35,042 nucleotides of DNA, from contig JAEOSD010000007.1 of the NCBI GenBank assembly GCA_016840545.1, positions 1 to 35,042 on the forward strand. The letters run 5' to 3'. Below are positions 18,058 to 26,890 of the stretch, piece after piece (position 1 is the stretch's first letter; each line of letters opens with the position of its first letter). The notes beneath the pieces are model-generated. The model was not told where the DNA came from, ran no database searches, and saw only the letters and a list, made by a program, of their open reading frames with translations. The DNA comes from Promethearchaeota archaeon. GTDB lineage: Archaea > Asgardarchaeota > Lokiarchaeia > Sigyniarchaeales > SOKP01. The position numbers were made by a program, and so were the translations under genes.

Positions 18058-18147
18058 TAATATTTCCTCTAATAAGTTTAATAATCTTCTTTTAGTTTAA
18101 TTTTAGGTTTTAATTTATTTAATACTTACATATTTTTATTTTAAATC

Positions 18148-18169
18148 TATTATGTATTATTACATAATA
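18148..18169. promoter_or_regulatory. perfect inverted repeat in the HDAC/GTPase divergent promoter
   Basis: TATTATGTA (18148-18156) and TACATAATA (18161-18169) are perfect inverted copies separated by TTAT. The element lies 30 nt before the GTPase ATG at 18199 and about 90 nt before the HDAC ATG. A 9-4-9 dyad in a divergent promoter is the usual shape of an operator for a dimeric transcription factor; being A/T-rich, it may be partly chance. Confidence 0.4.
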
Positions 18170-18198
18170 ATAACTATTAAGAAAATTTGAAAATAACA

Positions 18199-18720
18199 AT
18201 GGTTTATCGAACATACAATTTAAAGATCATAATTATTGGAGATTCTGGGGTTGGAAAAACGAGTTTAGTAAAGAGGTTTGTATCAAGGCAATTCTCCAGA
18301 GATTACAAAGCATCTATAGGGACAAATTTATTTATCAAGAAAATAGTATCGGATTCTGATGAGGAGATATCACTTAATATTTGGGATATAGCAGGTCAGG
18401 AACGTTGGGTGAAAATGAGACATTTATATTATAATGGTTCGGATGGAGCTTTAATTGTTGGAGATCTTACAAGAAAGAATACTTTTTATCAAATTACTAA
18501 ATTTTGGATACCAGATTTGAAAAAAAATTGCAGTGGTATCCCAATTATTTTACTAGCTAACAAAAATGATCTTAACCCTGATATTTCAAAAACAGAGATT
18601 GAGGAAATTAGCAATAAAATAAATGCTAATTCAATAATATATACTTCAGCAAAAAATGGAGAACATGTTGAAGAATCATTCAAATTGATATCAGAATTAT
18701 CTTTAAAATTCTCACATTAA
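18199..18720 (+). CDS. Ras/Rab-like small GTPase
   Basis: A 173-residue protein from the ATG at 18199 (a TTG at 18187 would add four residues). All five G boxes are present: G1 GDSGVGKT (14-21), G2 Thr42 in SIGTNLF, G3 DIAGQE (63-68) with catalytic Gln67, G4 NKND (121-124) and G5 TSAK (149-152). The DxAGQE and GTxxFxKK context is Rab-like, as in the large GTPase families of Asgard archaea. The protein ends in LKFSH with no cysteine, so there is no C-terminal prenylation box and no transmembrane segment. It therefore probably acts as a soluble switch or binds membranes through partners. It is divergent from the HDAC gene and convergent with the dehydrogenase gene, so transcribed alone. Confidence 0.95.
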   Translation: MVYRTYNLKIIIIGDSGVGKTSLVKRFVSRQFSRDYKASIGTNLFIKKIVSDSDEEISLNIWDIAGQERWVKMRHLYYNGSDGALIVGDLTRKNTFYQITKFWIPDLKKNCSGIPIILLANKNDLNPDISKTEIEEISNKINANSIIYTSAKNGEHVEESFKLISELSLKFSH

Positions 18721-18734
18721 TTTTTAATATAATT

Positions 18735-18756
18735 TAGAATAGAAAACTTTATTCTA
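18735..18756. terminator. hairpin between convergent GTPase and dehydrogenase genes
   Basis: TAGAATA (18735-18741) and TATTCTA (18750-18756) are perfect inverted repeats with an 8-nt loop. They sit in the 36-nt gap between two convergent stop codons, flanked by T-rich sequence. The position and shape suggest a bidirectional transcript end. Confidence 0.45.
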
Positions 18757-19743
18757 TTAATCGATTTTGACTATAATTTTTATAAATTTTCTTTCTCCAG
18801 GAGTTAAAATCATTTTAAATGTGTCTTGCATATCTTTTAATGATATAATTTTGGAGATATAATCATCAGCGTTAACTTTTTTCTTAGCAAAAAAATCGAT
18901 TGAATTTAAAATATCTTCTCTATCATGACTTATACAACCTTTAATACAAATTTCTTTCGAATTTATTATAGACATGGGAAAGGATACTGTTCCTTTATAA
19001 AGGCCCTCGATGAGAATTGTCCCTCCTTTTCTTATTAAATTTATTGCCATAAGTATTGACTTTTCATTACCAGCGCAATCAAAAATGAAAGAAGGTAATC
19101 CATCGGATTTGATAAATTTCTTGATTTTTGCTACACTAGGAGGAAACGCATCTGTTGCTCCAAATTGTAGCGATTTTTCTCTTAAAAATTGATGAGGTTC
19201 AATAATTACAAGATAATTTGGATCTTTTTCACGCATTAAATATTTTAAAAAACACAATCCAATATTTCCTCCACCTATTACAAATATATTTTGGTTATCT
19301 TCGATATTAGATAATCTCGTACCTCTTACTGCATTAGCAAATGATTCAATCATCACAGCTTCTTTTGTTGAAATATTTCTTGGTATATGAAATAAATATT
19401 CAACTGGTACTTTTGCATATTCTGCAAAACCACCATCTTCAAAGATGCCCATTCCACTTAACTTTCTTTGGCTTAAATCAAGAGCAACGTTTATTCCACA
19501 TACTTCTTCACCAATTTTTACTCCTAAGACATTTTCTCCTATTTCAACAACTTCACCTGAAAACTCATGACCCATAATTAGTGGAACTTGGTATAATTTT
19601 AATTTATAATTTGTAATATCGCTTCCGCATATCCCACAATAATGAACTTTTACAATTACTTCATCTTTTCCTGCAGTGGGTTTAGGATAATCCTCTTTAT
19701 AAATAATTCTTTGAATATCCTCAAAAACAGCGGCTTTAATCAA
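18757..19743 (-). CDS. zinc-type medium-chain dehydrogenase lacking the structural-zinc lobe
   Basis: A 328-residue member of the medium-chain dehydrogenase/reductase family (sorbitol/threonine dehydrogenase-like). Catalytic zinc ligands are intact: Cys39 in CGICGSD, His59-Glu60 in MGHEFSGEV, and Glu133 in IESFANAVRG as the probable further ligand. The Rossmann loop is VIGGGNIGL (155-163), for NAD(P). The usual loop with four zinc-binding cysteines after the GxxV motif is missing; the protein reads VCGINVALDLSQRKLSGMGI instead, giving a short family member. The substrate is unknown. It starts at TTG 19743; the only nearby ATG upstream runs into a stop after four codons. It is convergent with the small GTPase and 151 nt downstream of mcm on the same strand. 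Confidence 0.88.
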   Translation of the reverse strand: MIKAAVFEDIQRIIYKEDYPKPTAGKDEVIVKVHYCGICGSDITNYKLKLYQVPLIMGHEFSGEVVEIGENVLGVKIGEEVCGINVALDLSQRKLSGMGIFEDGGFAEYAKVPVEYLFHIPRNISTKEAVMIESFANAVRGTRLSNIEDNQNIFVIGGGNIGLCFLKYLMREKDPNYLVIIEPHQFLREKSLQFGATDAFPPSVAKIKKFIKSDGLPSFIFDCAGNEKSILMAINLIRKGGTILIEGLYKGTVSFPMSIINSKEICIKGCISHDREDILNSIDFFAKKKVNADDYISKIISLKDMQDTFKMILTPGERKFIKIIVKID

Positions 19744-19894
19744 TAATCATCTCTTTTTTTTCATAATTACATTAAAATTATTTGAATTAGCATAATAAAA
19801 GCTTTATTAAAATAAACAAATAGTCTTCTCATTTAAGTAAAAAATCGATTAATAATAAAATTTAATGAATATTTAATTAGGAATTAAGTTCTAT

Positions 19895-22021
19895 TTAGTC
19901 TTCCTTATTTGTAAACTTTATAAAATTATTTCTTGGTTCATATAGAGTTCCTTCTTTTATTAATTCTTCAAGAGCATCATTAATCCATTTTTCATCTAAA
20001 TCCTCTTCTACATCAAGAATTTGAATTATAGCTTTCTTCTCCATTGATTTCCAATTATTTTCTTCAAATATTTCTTTTAATCTATTTAACAATTTATCAA
20101 GTTTATTAATTGAACTCCTAGATTGACCCACTAAAATTCTATCCATATCTATTTTTCCAGTTGTCTCATCATAACCCGTATCTTTTAAATATCTTTTAAA
20201 CAGTTTTATAACTTCATCTACATCTTCCTTAAGTACCTTACTCCTTAAGGCCATTTTAGCATAAGCTTCACTTAATCTGACAAGTGCATCTAAATTTCTT
20301 GCTAAGATTGATACAACAGCATCCTCACTTTCATATTGGCCTCTTAAATCTAAATAAAATTCTTTTATCTGTTCTTTAGCTTCTTCTGTTATTAAAGGAT
20401 GACAAGTTTTCCTAGCATGTTTAATATATTTTTTTAAGAAATCTCCCGATATCGGAGAGATTTTATTATTTTCATCTGTAATTGTTTGATTTGCACTAAT
20501 CATAGAATTCTGAAGTATGAATTCAGCCATTTGAGCATCCTCAGTAGGATTTGGTCTGTCAATAACTACAAAAATTAGATCAAATCGTGATAATAGAGAG
20601 GGTGGTAAATAGATATTTTGAGTTGGAGTTTTATATCGGTCATATCTTCCTGATCGAGGATTTGCTGCTGCAATAATTGCTGTTTGTGCTTTTAATGTTG
20701 CTACAATACCAGCCTTAGCTATACTAACAGTTTGTTGTTCCATCTGTTCATGTAGAGCAGATCTATCAGCAGGATTCATCTTATCGAATTCATCAATAGC
20801 TGCAACACCACCATTGGCTAATACAACTGCACCTGCTTCAAGGTTCATTTGTCCTGTATCAGAATCTTTAATAACCGCTGCCGTTAAGCCAACGGCCGTA
20901 GATCCTTTCCCAGATGTGTAAAGACCTCGCGGTGATATATCAATTGCGCTTTTGAGGATTTCACTTTTGCCAGTCCCGGGATCTCCTACAAATAACACAT
21001 GTATTTCTCCTCTCTTATAACTACCGTCAGGCCTCTGTTTTCTAGTACCTGCAAATAAACTTAAAGCACATGCCATTTTAAGTTCATCCCTTCCATAAAT
21101 CGTAGGAGCAATGGATCGAGCAATTTTTCTTTGGATCATTGGCTCTTTTGATAAATTTTTAATTTCTTTTAGATCTTCTTTTGATAGTTCTATGATGTCT
21201 TCTGTTTTATCTTCTGAATCGATAAAATTTACTTCAATGAAGGTTTTAAATAAAGTACTATTTATGTTTTTAATCGATTGGGCTATAACAGATTTGAAAA
21301 TGCCAATAATTTTTACCCTATCTCCTGGTTTTACAAAATCCACTAATTCTTGTATTAAAATTGCTTGATTAGATCTAGGAATTCTACCAGGGGGTAAATC
21401 TTCAGGGATTTCTTGTATCATAATACTTTGCCAATCTATAAATGAAGAATTTTTAGATATTAATCTAAAATCTGATTGTGCCTTAGCCTTACATCTTTTG
21501 TTAATACAGAATTTTGGCCACTTTATTTTTGATGTAAGTTGAATCACTTCAAACTGAGAGCCACATATTGTACATTCAAAAGTTGCTTTCACTAACTTTG
21601 GTCTTATTGTTGAACTTCTAACTACAATTCCATTGAAACATACTAATGTATCAATATTTTTCGCTCTCAGTCCTCTTAAAGGTAAAATTAATGGACTGTT
21701 TTCATCTTTTGTGGTAATCCTAACGTAAAATTCCTGACTTGTTTTACCTCCTCCTTGAAATTTCATAATATTTTCAAAAGCTTCAGCAGCATCTTCTAGC
21801 AACAATTCAGGATCTTTTTTAAGCATTTCAGCAATTTGAGAGTCAAAAGCCAATAAATCCTCATATAATATGATTAGAGTATTACCACCTTTAGATATAA
21901 TATCAATAATTTGGTCCTGATACTTATATACTCCTGGTCTATCTTCGAATAACCTTATAAAATCCTCAAATCGCTGAACTTGATGAATAGGAATACTGGG
22001 ACTAGTTGAAGGTATAGCCAA
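19895..22021 (-). CDS. mcm: replicative DNA helicase MCM
   Basis: The 708-residue protein matches archaeal MCM throughout. The N-terminal domain carries a zinc site (Cys150, Cys153, Cys172, Cys177) and the OB-fold block RIPRSNQAILIQELVDFVKP. The AAA+ core has Walker A GDPGTGKS (346-353), Walker B AAIDEFDKM (Asp410-Glu411), sensor ANPRSGRY and the arginine finger SRFD (Arg479). A C-terminal winged helix follows (~620-708, IIQILDVEEDLDEKWINDAL). It unwinds DNA at the replication fork as a hexamer with Cdc45/RecJ and GINS. The start is TTG at 22021, fixed by a strong ribosome binding site, AAGGTGAA, five bases upstream (22027-22034). A GINS-like gene lies 3.6 kb away on the other side of a HEAT-repeat gene. 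Confidence 0.97.
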   Translation of the reverse strand: MAIPSTSPSIPIHQVQRFEDFIRLFEDRPGVYKYQDQIIDIISKGGNTLIILYEDLLAFDSQIAEMLKKDPELLLEDAAEAFENIMKFQGGGKTSQEFYVRITTKDENSPLILPLRGLRAKNIDTLVCFNGIVVRSSTIRPKLVKATFECTICGSQFEVIQLTSKIKWPKFCINKRCKAKAQSDFRLISKNSSFIDWQSIMIQEIPEDLPPGRIPRSNQAILIQELVDFVKPGDRVKIIGIFKSVIAQSIKNINSTLFKTFIEVNFIDSEDKTEDIIELSKEDLKEIKNLSKEPMIQRKIARSIAPTIYGRDELKMACALSLFAGTRKQRPDGSYKRGEIHVLFVGDPGTGKSEILKSAIDISPRGLYTSGKGSTAVGLTAAVIKDSDTGQMNLEAGAVVLANGGVAAIDEFDKMNPADRSALHEQMEQQTVSIAKAGIVATLKAQTAIIAAANPRSGRYDRYKTPTQNIYLPPSLLSRFDLIFVVIDRPNPTEDAQMAEFILQNSMISANQTITDENNKISPISGDFLKKYIKHARKTCHPLITEEAKEQIKEFYLDLRGQYESEDAVVSILARNLDALVRLSEAYAKMALRSKVLKEDVDEVIKLFKRYLKDTGYDETTGKIDMDRILVGQSRSSINKLDKLLNRLKEIFEENNWKSMEKKAIIQILDVEEDLDEKWINDALEELIKEGTLYEPRNNFIKFTNKED

Positions 22022-22200
22022 GAAAATTCACCTTAATTTTTACGTTAATATACCCAAATTATTTTTAATGATATTTTAATTTGTTATATTAACGATTTAA
22101 GCTTATTAAACTGCAAATAAAATTTTTTAGAAAAAAATAAAGAGAGAGATATAGTTTAGTAAAATATAGATTTATTTATATTTTCAATTAAGGAAAATTT
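22022..22200. other. A/T-rich spacer upstream of mcm
   Basis: 179 nt between the end of the HEAT-repeat gene and mcm on the same strand. It holds the mcm ribosome binding site (22027-22034) and TATA-like A/T tracts (e.g. around 22080-22095), but no clear hairpin or small gene. mcm probably has its own promoter here. Confidence 0.4.
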
Positions 22201-25200
22201 TTAAGTTTCTTTAAGTTTTGCTAGTATTTCGCATATTATAGGATCTTGCGACATCTCACATCTTACCTTTAATAAAGCAATGATTCTCTTCTTTATTTTT
22301 TCATCTTCATATTTAGCTGTTCTTCCTAAAATTAAGGCAATAGATTGTTGTGTAGTTAAAGAACCAGAATCACTGAGATTTTTCAATAATCTAGATAAAA
22401 TTTTAGATAATCCAACCTTTTGGATGATTTGAATCATAGTATTTATTATCGATCTTCTTACATCATCAGATTCATCACCTAACAGAATTAAAACTTTTTC
22501 AAAATTGTCATCGATAATATTAAAATCGTATATTTTTAGTAAATTAGCAGCTCCTTGTCTAACTTTAGAATCTTCATGATTTAGATTTCCTAATACTTTT
22601 TCAATTGGAATTATTGAGGGATCAATATTTTTTATTGAAGCAATTAAATTCATTGAGGAATTCCGGACCCAATTATTTTTATCATTCATTAATAGAACTA
22701 ACTCGTCAATAATTTGTCGTTTGTCATCAACTTTTTGAATAATATTTCCTAAACTTGAGACAGCTGCATCTCGTACTATCCATTCTTCATCAATTAATGC
22801 CTTGTTTAATAAAATATTCACAGCTTCTAAAGGCACTTTATACCCAATAAATCCTAATATTTTAACACTTGTTTCTCGGATAAATGAATCTTTATCTGAA
22901 TATAAATTTATAATAGTACTCACAGGTATTAAATCAGGTTCTTTTTTAGCAATTTCTAATAATGATTTTGTTAAAATAACTCTTACTGATAAATCCTGTT
23001 TATATTGCAACTGGAATAATTCATTTATTACTGGCTTTAAGTAGATTGGATCTTTTTTCGCGATCTTTGAAATTAATTGAGATCCCTCCTTTTTAGCATT
23101 GATATTGTAAGGTTCTTGAAATATTGAAAGAATTACCTTTTTATCTATATTATAAAGATAATCATCAACTAGACCTTCTAATGAAACAATTGAATTTAAT
23201 ATTATATCATCATTATCACTGTGAATGAACTTCAGTAGCTTTGGGATTAAGGTATCTGGATTCTGTCTAACTATTTCAATTATGGTGCTTGAAATAATCC
23301 CTTTTGATATAAATTTCGATTCATCTTTTATTTTTATTAGATTTTCAAAAATTAAATCTGGAGTTTTAGGATATTTTGTTATAAGAATCTTTGAGATTTC
23401 ATTTTTCAGATCATTATCTTCAAACTTTATGAAAATTAGGAGGATGCTTAAAACTTTTTCCGGATTTTTTTCCCATAAATCGCCAAGAAGTTTTAATACA
23501 CTTAATAAAATTTTAGTGTTGCTTGGATCAACTTTATTTATAATCATATCTATATTTAAAGCTTTAGGGTTTTCATCAAAATATTTTCTAAGTGCTTGAG
23601 CTGCTGAAATTCTTACATTTTCATCAAAATCAACCAATCCCTCAAAGAGTGGTGTGATTGGAATTGAAAATTTCTTAAAATTCCCTATTTTTGCCAAAAT
23701 TTCAAAAACTGAAGCTCTAACATTTGCAGTTGGATCATTTATAAAGGGAAGAATTTGAGAAATTAATTCTAAATTAATATTGTCTAAAGAAATATTTTTA
23801 AGATTGCGAATAGCAGCGGCTCTTATTTCTCTATGAGGATGATTTAATTTATTCAATATGATATTAATTGGAATGGGAAACCCAGATTCTTCTAAAACAT
23901 TAAAAATTTCAATCTGTACTTGATTATCTGGATCATTTATCAGCTTTTTCATATCAAGTTTTAGAATTAATTCTTCTTCTTGTTGAATTAGTTTTGAAAT
24001 TAATTTTAATCCGATTAATTTTAATCTCCACTCGAAATCATTTATTAAGCTAAAAATTAATTTTTTTGGGATTTTTTGTAATAATTCGATATTGGTATTT
24101 AATAGAGATCTCGCAAAAGGAAGGACTTTATCATAATTTGGGGAGTCTAAACCCTCTGTTATCCAAGGAAGGATTGTTTCTGGAATATCTTCTTCCAATT
24201 GATTTAATACTTTATAGCATACTCTTCTTGAATTAATATTGGGATCACACAAGCCATCAATTAGTAAATTTTTGAATCTCCATTCATTAGGAGAAATTTC
24301 ATATTTTAATGGGATTCGCTCAAACATAAGAATTAATGTACTCTCAGCATATTTTCTCAATTCTGGATTTTTATTTTTTATAAAATGAAAAAGAGGGATA
24401 GGGTCAAAACTTTGACCGCATTTAGTAATTTTAGAATACCTAATATTAAATTTGAATTTATTTTTTCTTGATACTAAATAAAAGGTTGTAAAAATTATTA
24501 GAATGATTTCTTCGATTACTGAAGGCCATGCATATAACAAATAATTAGGTTCAATTTCTTGAGTTAAGGTCCAAAAATTTAACGTGTTAGCTAAGGTAGT
24601 AATATTTACTAATATAAAATTGACAAATACATTTAAACCAATCGCAGCCATTAAATACGCAGCAAAATAAATATCGATACCACGATATTTAATTTTTCTT
24701 CCCCAAAATCGTGTAAAATATCCAATGATTCCAAAAAATAATGTAATATATACAAAATATGAAGACATTGTGGATATAGCGAGTTTACCAGTGAAGAAAA
24801 AACTTATTGTTTGAATTAGAGATATCCAAGCCCATACGAATACAAATATCATGAATCCTAAAATAATATATGGTCTAGGAAAAGATACAAACTGTTTCAT
24901 ACCACGTTTACTATTTTCAAAATTTAAAAATAGAGATCTTTTTATCTCTGGGATATGATAATATTCATTTGAAATTCCAGCAATATAACCTTTTGTTCCA
25001 TAGAGCACTAATATTAATAATGGGTAAACTAGCATCCAGAATATCCAGATCAATAAAAAAGGTAATCCTAACATGCTTAATAAAAGGGGAGGTATAACAA
25101 ACAAAGAATATAACAATAGAGCCATAAAGAATGAAATTAATTTATTGTTTGATATGTTGATAAAGTATTTGCTAATGAATTTATGAAAAGGTGTAAGACC

Positions 25201-25518
25201 CTCATCAGATTCTTTGCTTAAGGCAATAAATAAAAAATCTATTAACGGATAAACAGAAATGTAGATTAGGCAAATAATAAAAGGAATTAATAAAATAAGG
25301 GGGTTAACTGTTTCAATAGTAAATATAACTCCCATAGAAATAACAATCATAGCCGCCAAGCAGAAAATAACACCATAAATAATACATTGAAGACGATCTT
25401 TTGTGTTAAATTCTCCTTTTTTTACTAAAGCAACTTGTTTATATATAATAAAAAAACCAAAAATAAAGATTATTATAAAAATTACAACTAAAATTGATTC
25501 AACAAGCAAATTTTCCAC
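22201..25518 (-). CDS. polytopic membrane protein with a long cytosolic HEAT-repeat array
   Basis: The 1105-residue protein is in two halves. Residues 1-~355 hold about nine or ten hydrophobic segments (e.g. VESILVVIFIIIFIFGFFII, LILLIPFIICLIYISVYPLI, YIILGFMIFVFVWAWISLI, VIEEIILIIFTTFYLV). From ~385 to the end come roughly 15-18 HEAT-type helical pairs of ~37-40 residues with the usual D/N-x-x-V/I-R spacing (HREIRAAAIRNLKNI, TANVRASVFEILAKIG, ENVRISAAQALRKYF, DDVRRSIINTMIQI). HEAT arrays are protein-binding scaffolds, so a membrane-tethered scaffold is plausible. I do not recognise a named family. Start is GTG 25518. It is divergent from the GINS-like gene and lies between it and mcm. Confidence 0.88.
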   Translation of the reverse strand: MENLLVESILVVIFIIIFIFGFFIIYKQVALVKKGEFNTKDRLQCIIYGVIFCLAAMIVISMGVIFTIETVNPLILLIPFIICLIYISVYPLIDFLFIALSKESDEGLTPFHKFISKYFINISNNKLISFFMALLLYSLFVIPPLLLSMLGLPFLLIWIFWMLVYPLLILVLYGTKGYIAGISNEYYHIPEIKRSLFLNFENSKRGMKQFVSFPRPYIILGFMIFVFVWAWISLIQTISFFFTGKLAISTMSSYFVYITLFFGIIGYFTRFWGRKIKYRGIDIYFAAYLMAAIGLNVFVNFILVNITTLANTLNFWTLTQEIEPNYLLYAWPSVIEEIILIIFTTFYLVSRKNKFKFNIRYSKITKCGQSFDPIPLFHFIKNKNPELRKYAESTLILMFERIPLKYEISPNEWRFKNLLIDGLCDPNINSRRVCYKVLNQLEEDIPETILPWITEGLDSPNYDKVLPFARSLLNTNIELLQKIPKKLIFSLINDFEWRLKLIGLKLISKLIQQEEELILKLDMKKLINDPDNQVQIEIFNVLEESGFPIPINIILNKLNHPHREIRAAAIRNLKNISLDNINLELISQILPFINDPTANVRASVFEILAKIGNFKKFSIPITPLFEGLVDFDENVRISAAQALRKYFDENPKALNIDMIINKVDPSNTKILLSVLKLLGDLWEKNPEKVLSILLIFIKFEDNDLKNEISKILITKYPKTPDLIFENLIKIKDESKFISKGIISSTIIEIVRQNPDTLIPKLLKFIHSDNDDIILNSIVSLEGLVDDYLYNIDKKVILSIFQEPYNINAKKEGSQLISKIAKKDPIYLKPVINELFQLQYKQDLSVRVILTKSLLEIAKKEPDLIPVSTIINLYSDKDSFIRETSVKILGFIGYKVPLEAVNILLNKALIDEEWIVRDAAVSSLGNIIQKVDDKRQIIDELVLLMNDKNNWVRNSSMNLIASIKNIDPSIIPIEKVLGNLNHEDSKVRQGAANLLKIYDFNIIDDNFEKVLILLGDESDDVRRSIINTMIQIIQKVGLSKILSRLLKNLSDSGSLTTQQSIALILGRTAKYEDEKIKKRIIALLKVRCEMSQDPIICEILAKLKET

Positions 25519-25624
25519 AGAATCTAATTTTTATTTATTAATAAATAACATTTAATTTCAATAGTGGTTCATTTTTTTTAATATATTAAAGTATTTTAAT
25601 TTTTAAATTATAGTGTGGTAAAAT
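25519..25624. promoter_or_regulatory. divergent promoter region between HEAT-membrane and GINS-like genes
   Basis: 106 nt of almost pure A/T sequence between two divergent start codons. It includes TTAATATATTAAAG around 25578-25591, a palindromic TATA-like stretch that could serve either side. No other structure stands out. Confidence 0.35.
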
Positions 25625-26185
25625 TTGAAAAAAATTGAGGAAGAGTTATCTTTAAATTTAAATAGAGTTAATTTTGTATTTAAAAATGAAGAAATTATTA
25701 CTGAATGTTTAAAAAACCATGGAGGGTTTTCCTTATTAGGAGAACAATATGGTCCATTTGAGAAAGGAAATAAATACAAATTAAAATACTTTTTAGCATT
25801 ACCATTTATTCAAAATGAGGTTTTAAAACTTAATTCTAGTGAAAAGTGTGACAATATTGATGTTCAGAGGTATGCTATAAACGAACGTGATGATCAAAAA
25901 TTAATCCATCAATTAAACATCTACTTTTTGAACAGAGTTAAAGAGTTTAAACATTTTATGGAAATTGACGTTAAACGCAACCATAAACCTAAGGTTGATT
26001 TAGATAGATACAATTCTTACACTACAAATATCATTGATAGCAGATTATTAAAATTACTTAGATTATCTAAAGCAGAATTATCTTTAGATGATGAAAAAAG
26101 ACTGAGTTATGCGGAGAAATTATTATATAGAAGACTATATGCTATTATTAAAGCCTGGAGAGCATTTTTCTTATCAATAAATTAA
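25625..26185 (+). CDS. GINS-like replication factor (probable Gins23 type)
   Basis: The 186-residue protein has a short beta-type region first (GEQYGPFEKGNKYKLKYFLA, ~39-58, then LPFIQNEVLKL). Near the C-terminus comes a helical region with the typical GINS A-domain pattern (SRLLKLLRLSKAELSLDDEK, then SYAEKLLYRRLYAIIKAWRA). The order B-like then A-like is that of archaeal Gins23 (Psf2/Psf3 side) rather than Gins51. GINS binds MCM and Cdc45/RecJ in the replisome, and its genes are often near mcm in archaea, as here. The similarity is by pattern only and the protein is divergent. It starts at TTG; no in-frame ATG precedes the conserved part. It is convergent with pyrE, 19 nt apart. Confidence 0.6.
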   Translation: MKKIEEELSLNLNRVNFVFKNEEIITECLKNHGGFSLLGEQYGPFEKGNKYKLKYFLALPFIQNEVLKLNSSEKCDNIDVQRYAINERDDQKLIHQLNIYFLNRVKEFKHFMEIDVKRNHKPKVDLDRYNSYTTNIIDSRLLKLLRLSKAELSLDDEKRLSYAEKLLYRRLYAIIKAWRAFFLSIN

Positions 26186-26204
26186 AAAAGAGTCAATCAA
26201 AAAT

Positions 26205-26879
26205 TTATAGTTCTATTTGCCTTACTCCAAATTTTTTAAAGTAATTTTCTATTAATAATGCAATTTCTTTATTTGGATTTAACTTAGGTAGGATTTCGAT
26301 GATATTACTCAATGCAAAATATTTTACTCCTTTTTCACTAACTAATTGCTCAACGGTTTTTCCATCATCTCTTATTTCGTTTCTATTCGTTAATCCAATA
26401 GCAGAAATTACATTTACATTAAGTTTTTGTAAATCTTCGATGCATTGGATTAATGAACCTCCAGTAGTAGTGACATCTTCAAGAATTACAACTTTACCAT
26501 TAGGTATTCCTAAATAAAATCTATCTTTTATTTCTCCATGATTTTTTGGTCTTCCTCTGCCCATTGACAATTTAAAAATTCCTGGTTTATAATTTCGATT
26601 TTTTCTTGCCCACTTAAATTGCGTGATAATACCTAATTTAGTAGCTCCTTCAGGTACACCAAAAAAACAATCAGGAACCAATTGTAAATATTTTATGTAC
26701 GATAATAAATAATCGGTTAATTTATCGGTTAAATAAACGTCCTCAGAAATATTTCTCCAATTAACATAAAATGGAGACTCTCTGCCAGATTTTAACAGAA
26801 CTGGTTCCTTATAAAATCCGATTACTTTATTTTCAATAATAAAATCATAGAATTTTTCTTTTTCAGTTTCCCAATTCAT
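26205..26879 (-). CDS. pyrE: orotate phosphoribosyltransferase (PyrE-like)
   Basis: The 224-residue protein has the type I phosphoribosyltransferase PRPP loop VVILEDVTTTGGS (130-142). It also has the OPRT-specific blocks LLKSGRESPFYVNWRN near 28-43, FFGVPEGATKLG (72-83) and RGRPKNHGEIKDR (108-120, the mobile catalytic loop with Lys/His). OPRT joins orotate and PRPP to orotidine 5'-phosphate in pyrimidine synthesis. Another purine or pyrimidine PRTase role is possible but the motifs favour PyrE. It is the last gene of the topoisomerase VI operon, 11 nt after the preceding stop. ATG start. Confidence 0.88.
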   Translation of the reverse strand: MNWETEKEKFYDFIIENKVIGFYKEPVLLKSGRESPFYVNWRNISEDVYLTDKLTDYLLSYIKYLQLVPDCFFGVPEGATKLGIITQFKWARKNRNYKPGIFKLSMGRGRPKNHGEIKDRFYLGIPNGKVVILEDVTTTGGSLIQCIEDLQKLNVNVISAIGLTNRNEIRDDGKTVEQLVSEKGVKYFALSNIIEILPKLNPNKEIALLIENYFKKFGVRQIEL

Positions 26880-26890
26880 CTAAAATCATA

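Noticed and set aside
22201-25518. CRISPR-like or DNA-level repeats in the HEAT gene
   Set aside because: The repetition is at protein level (HEAT helices) with diverged DNA; no regular direct repeats with spacers.
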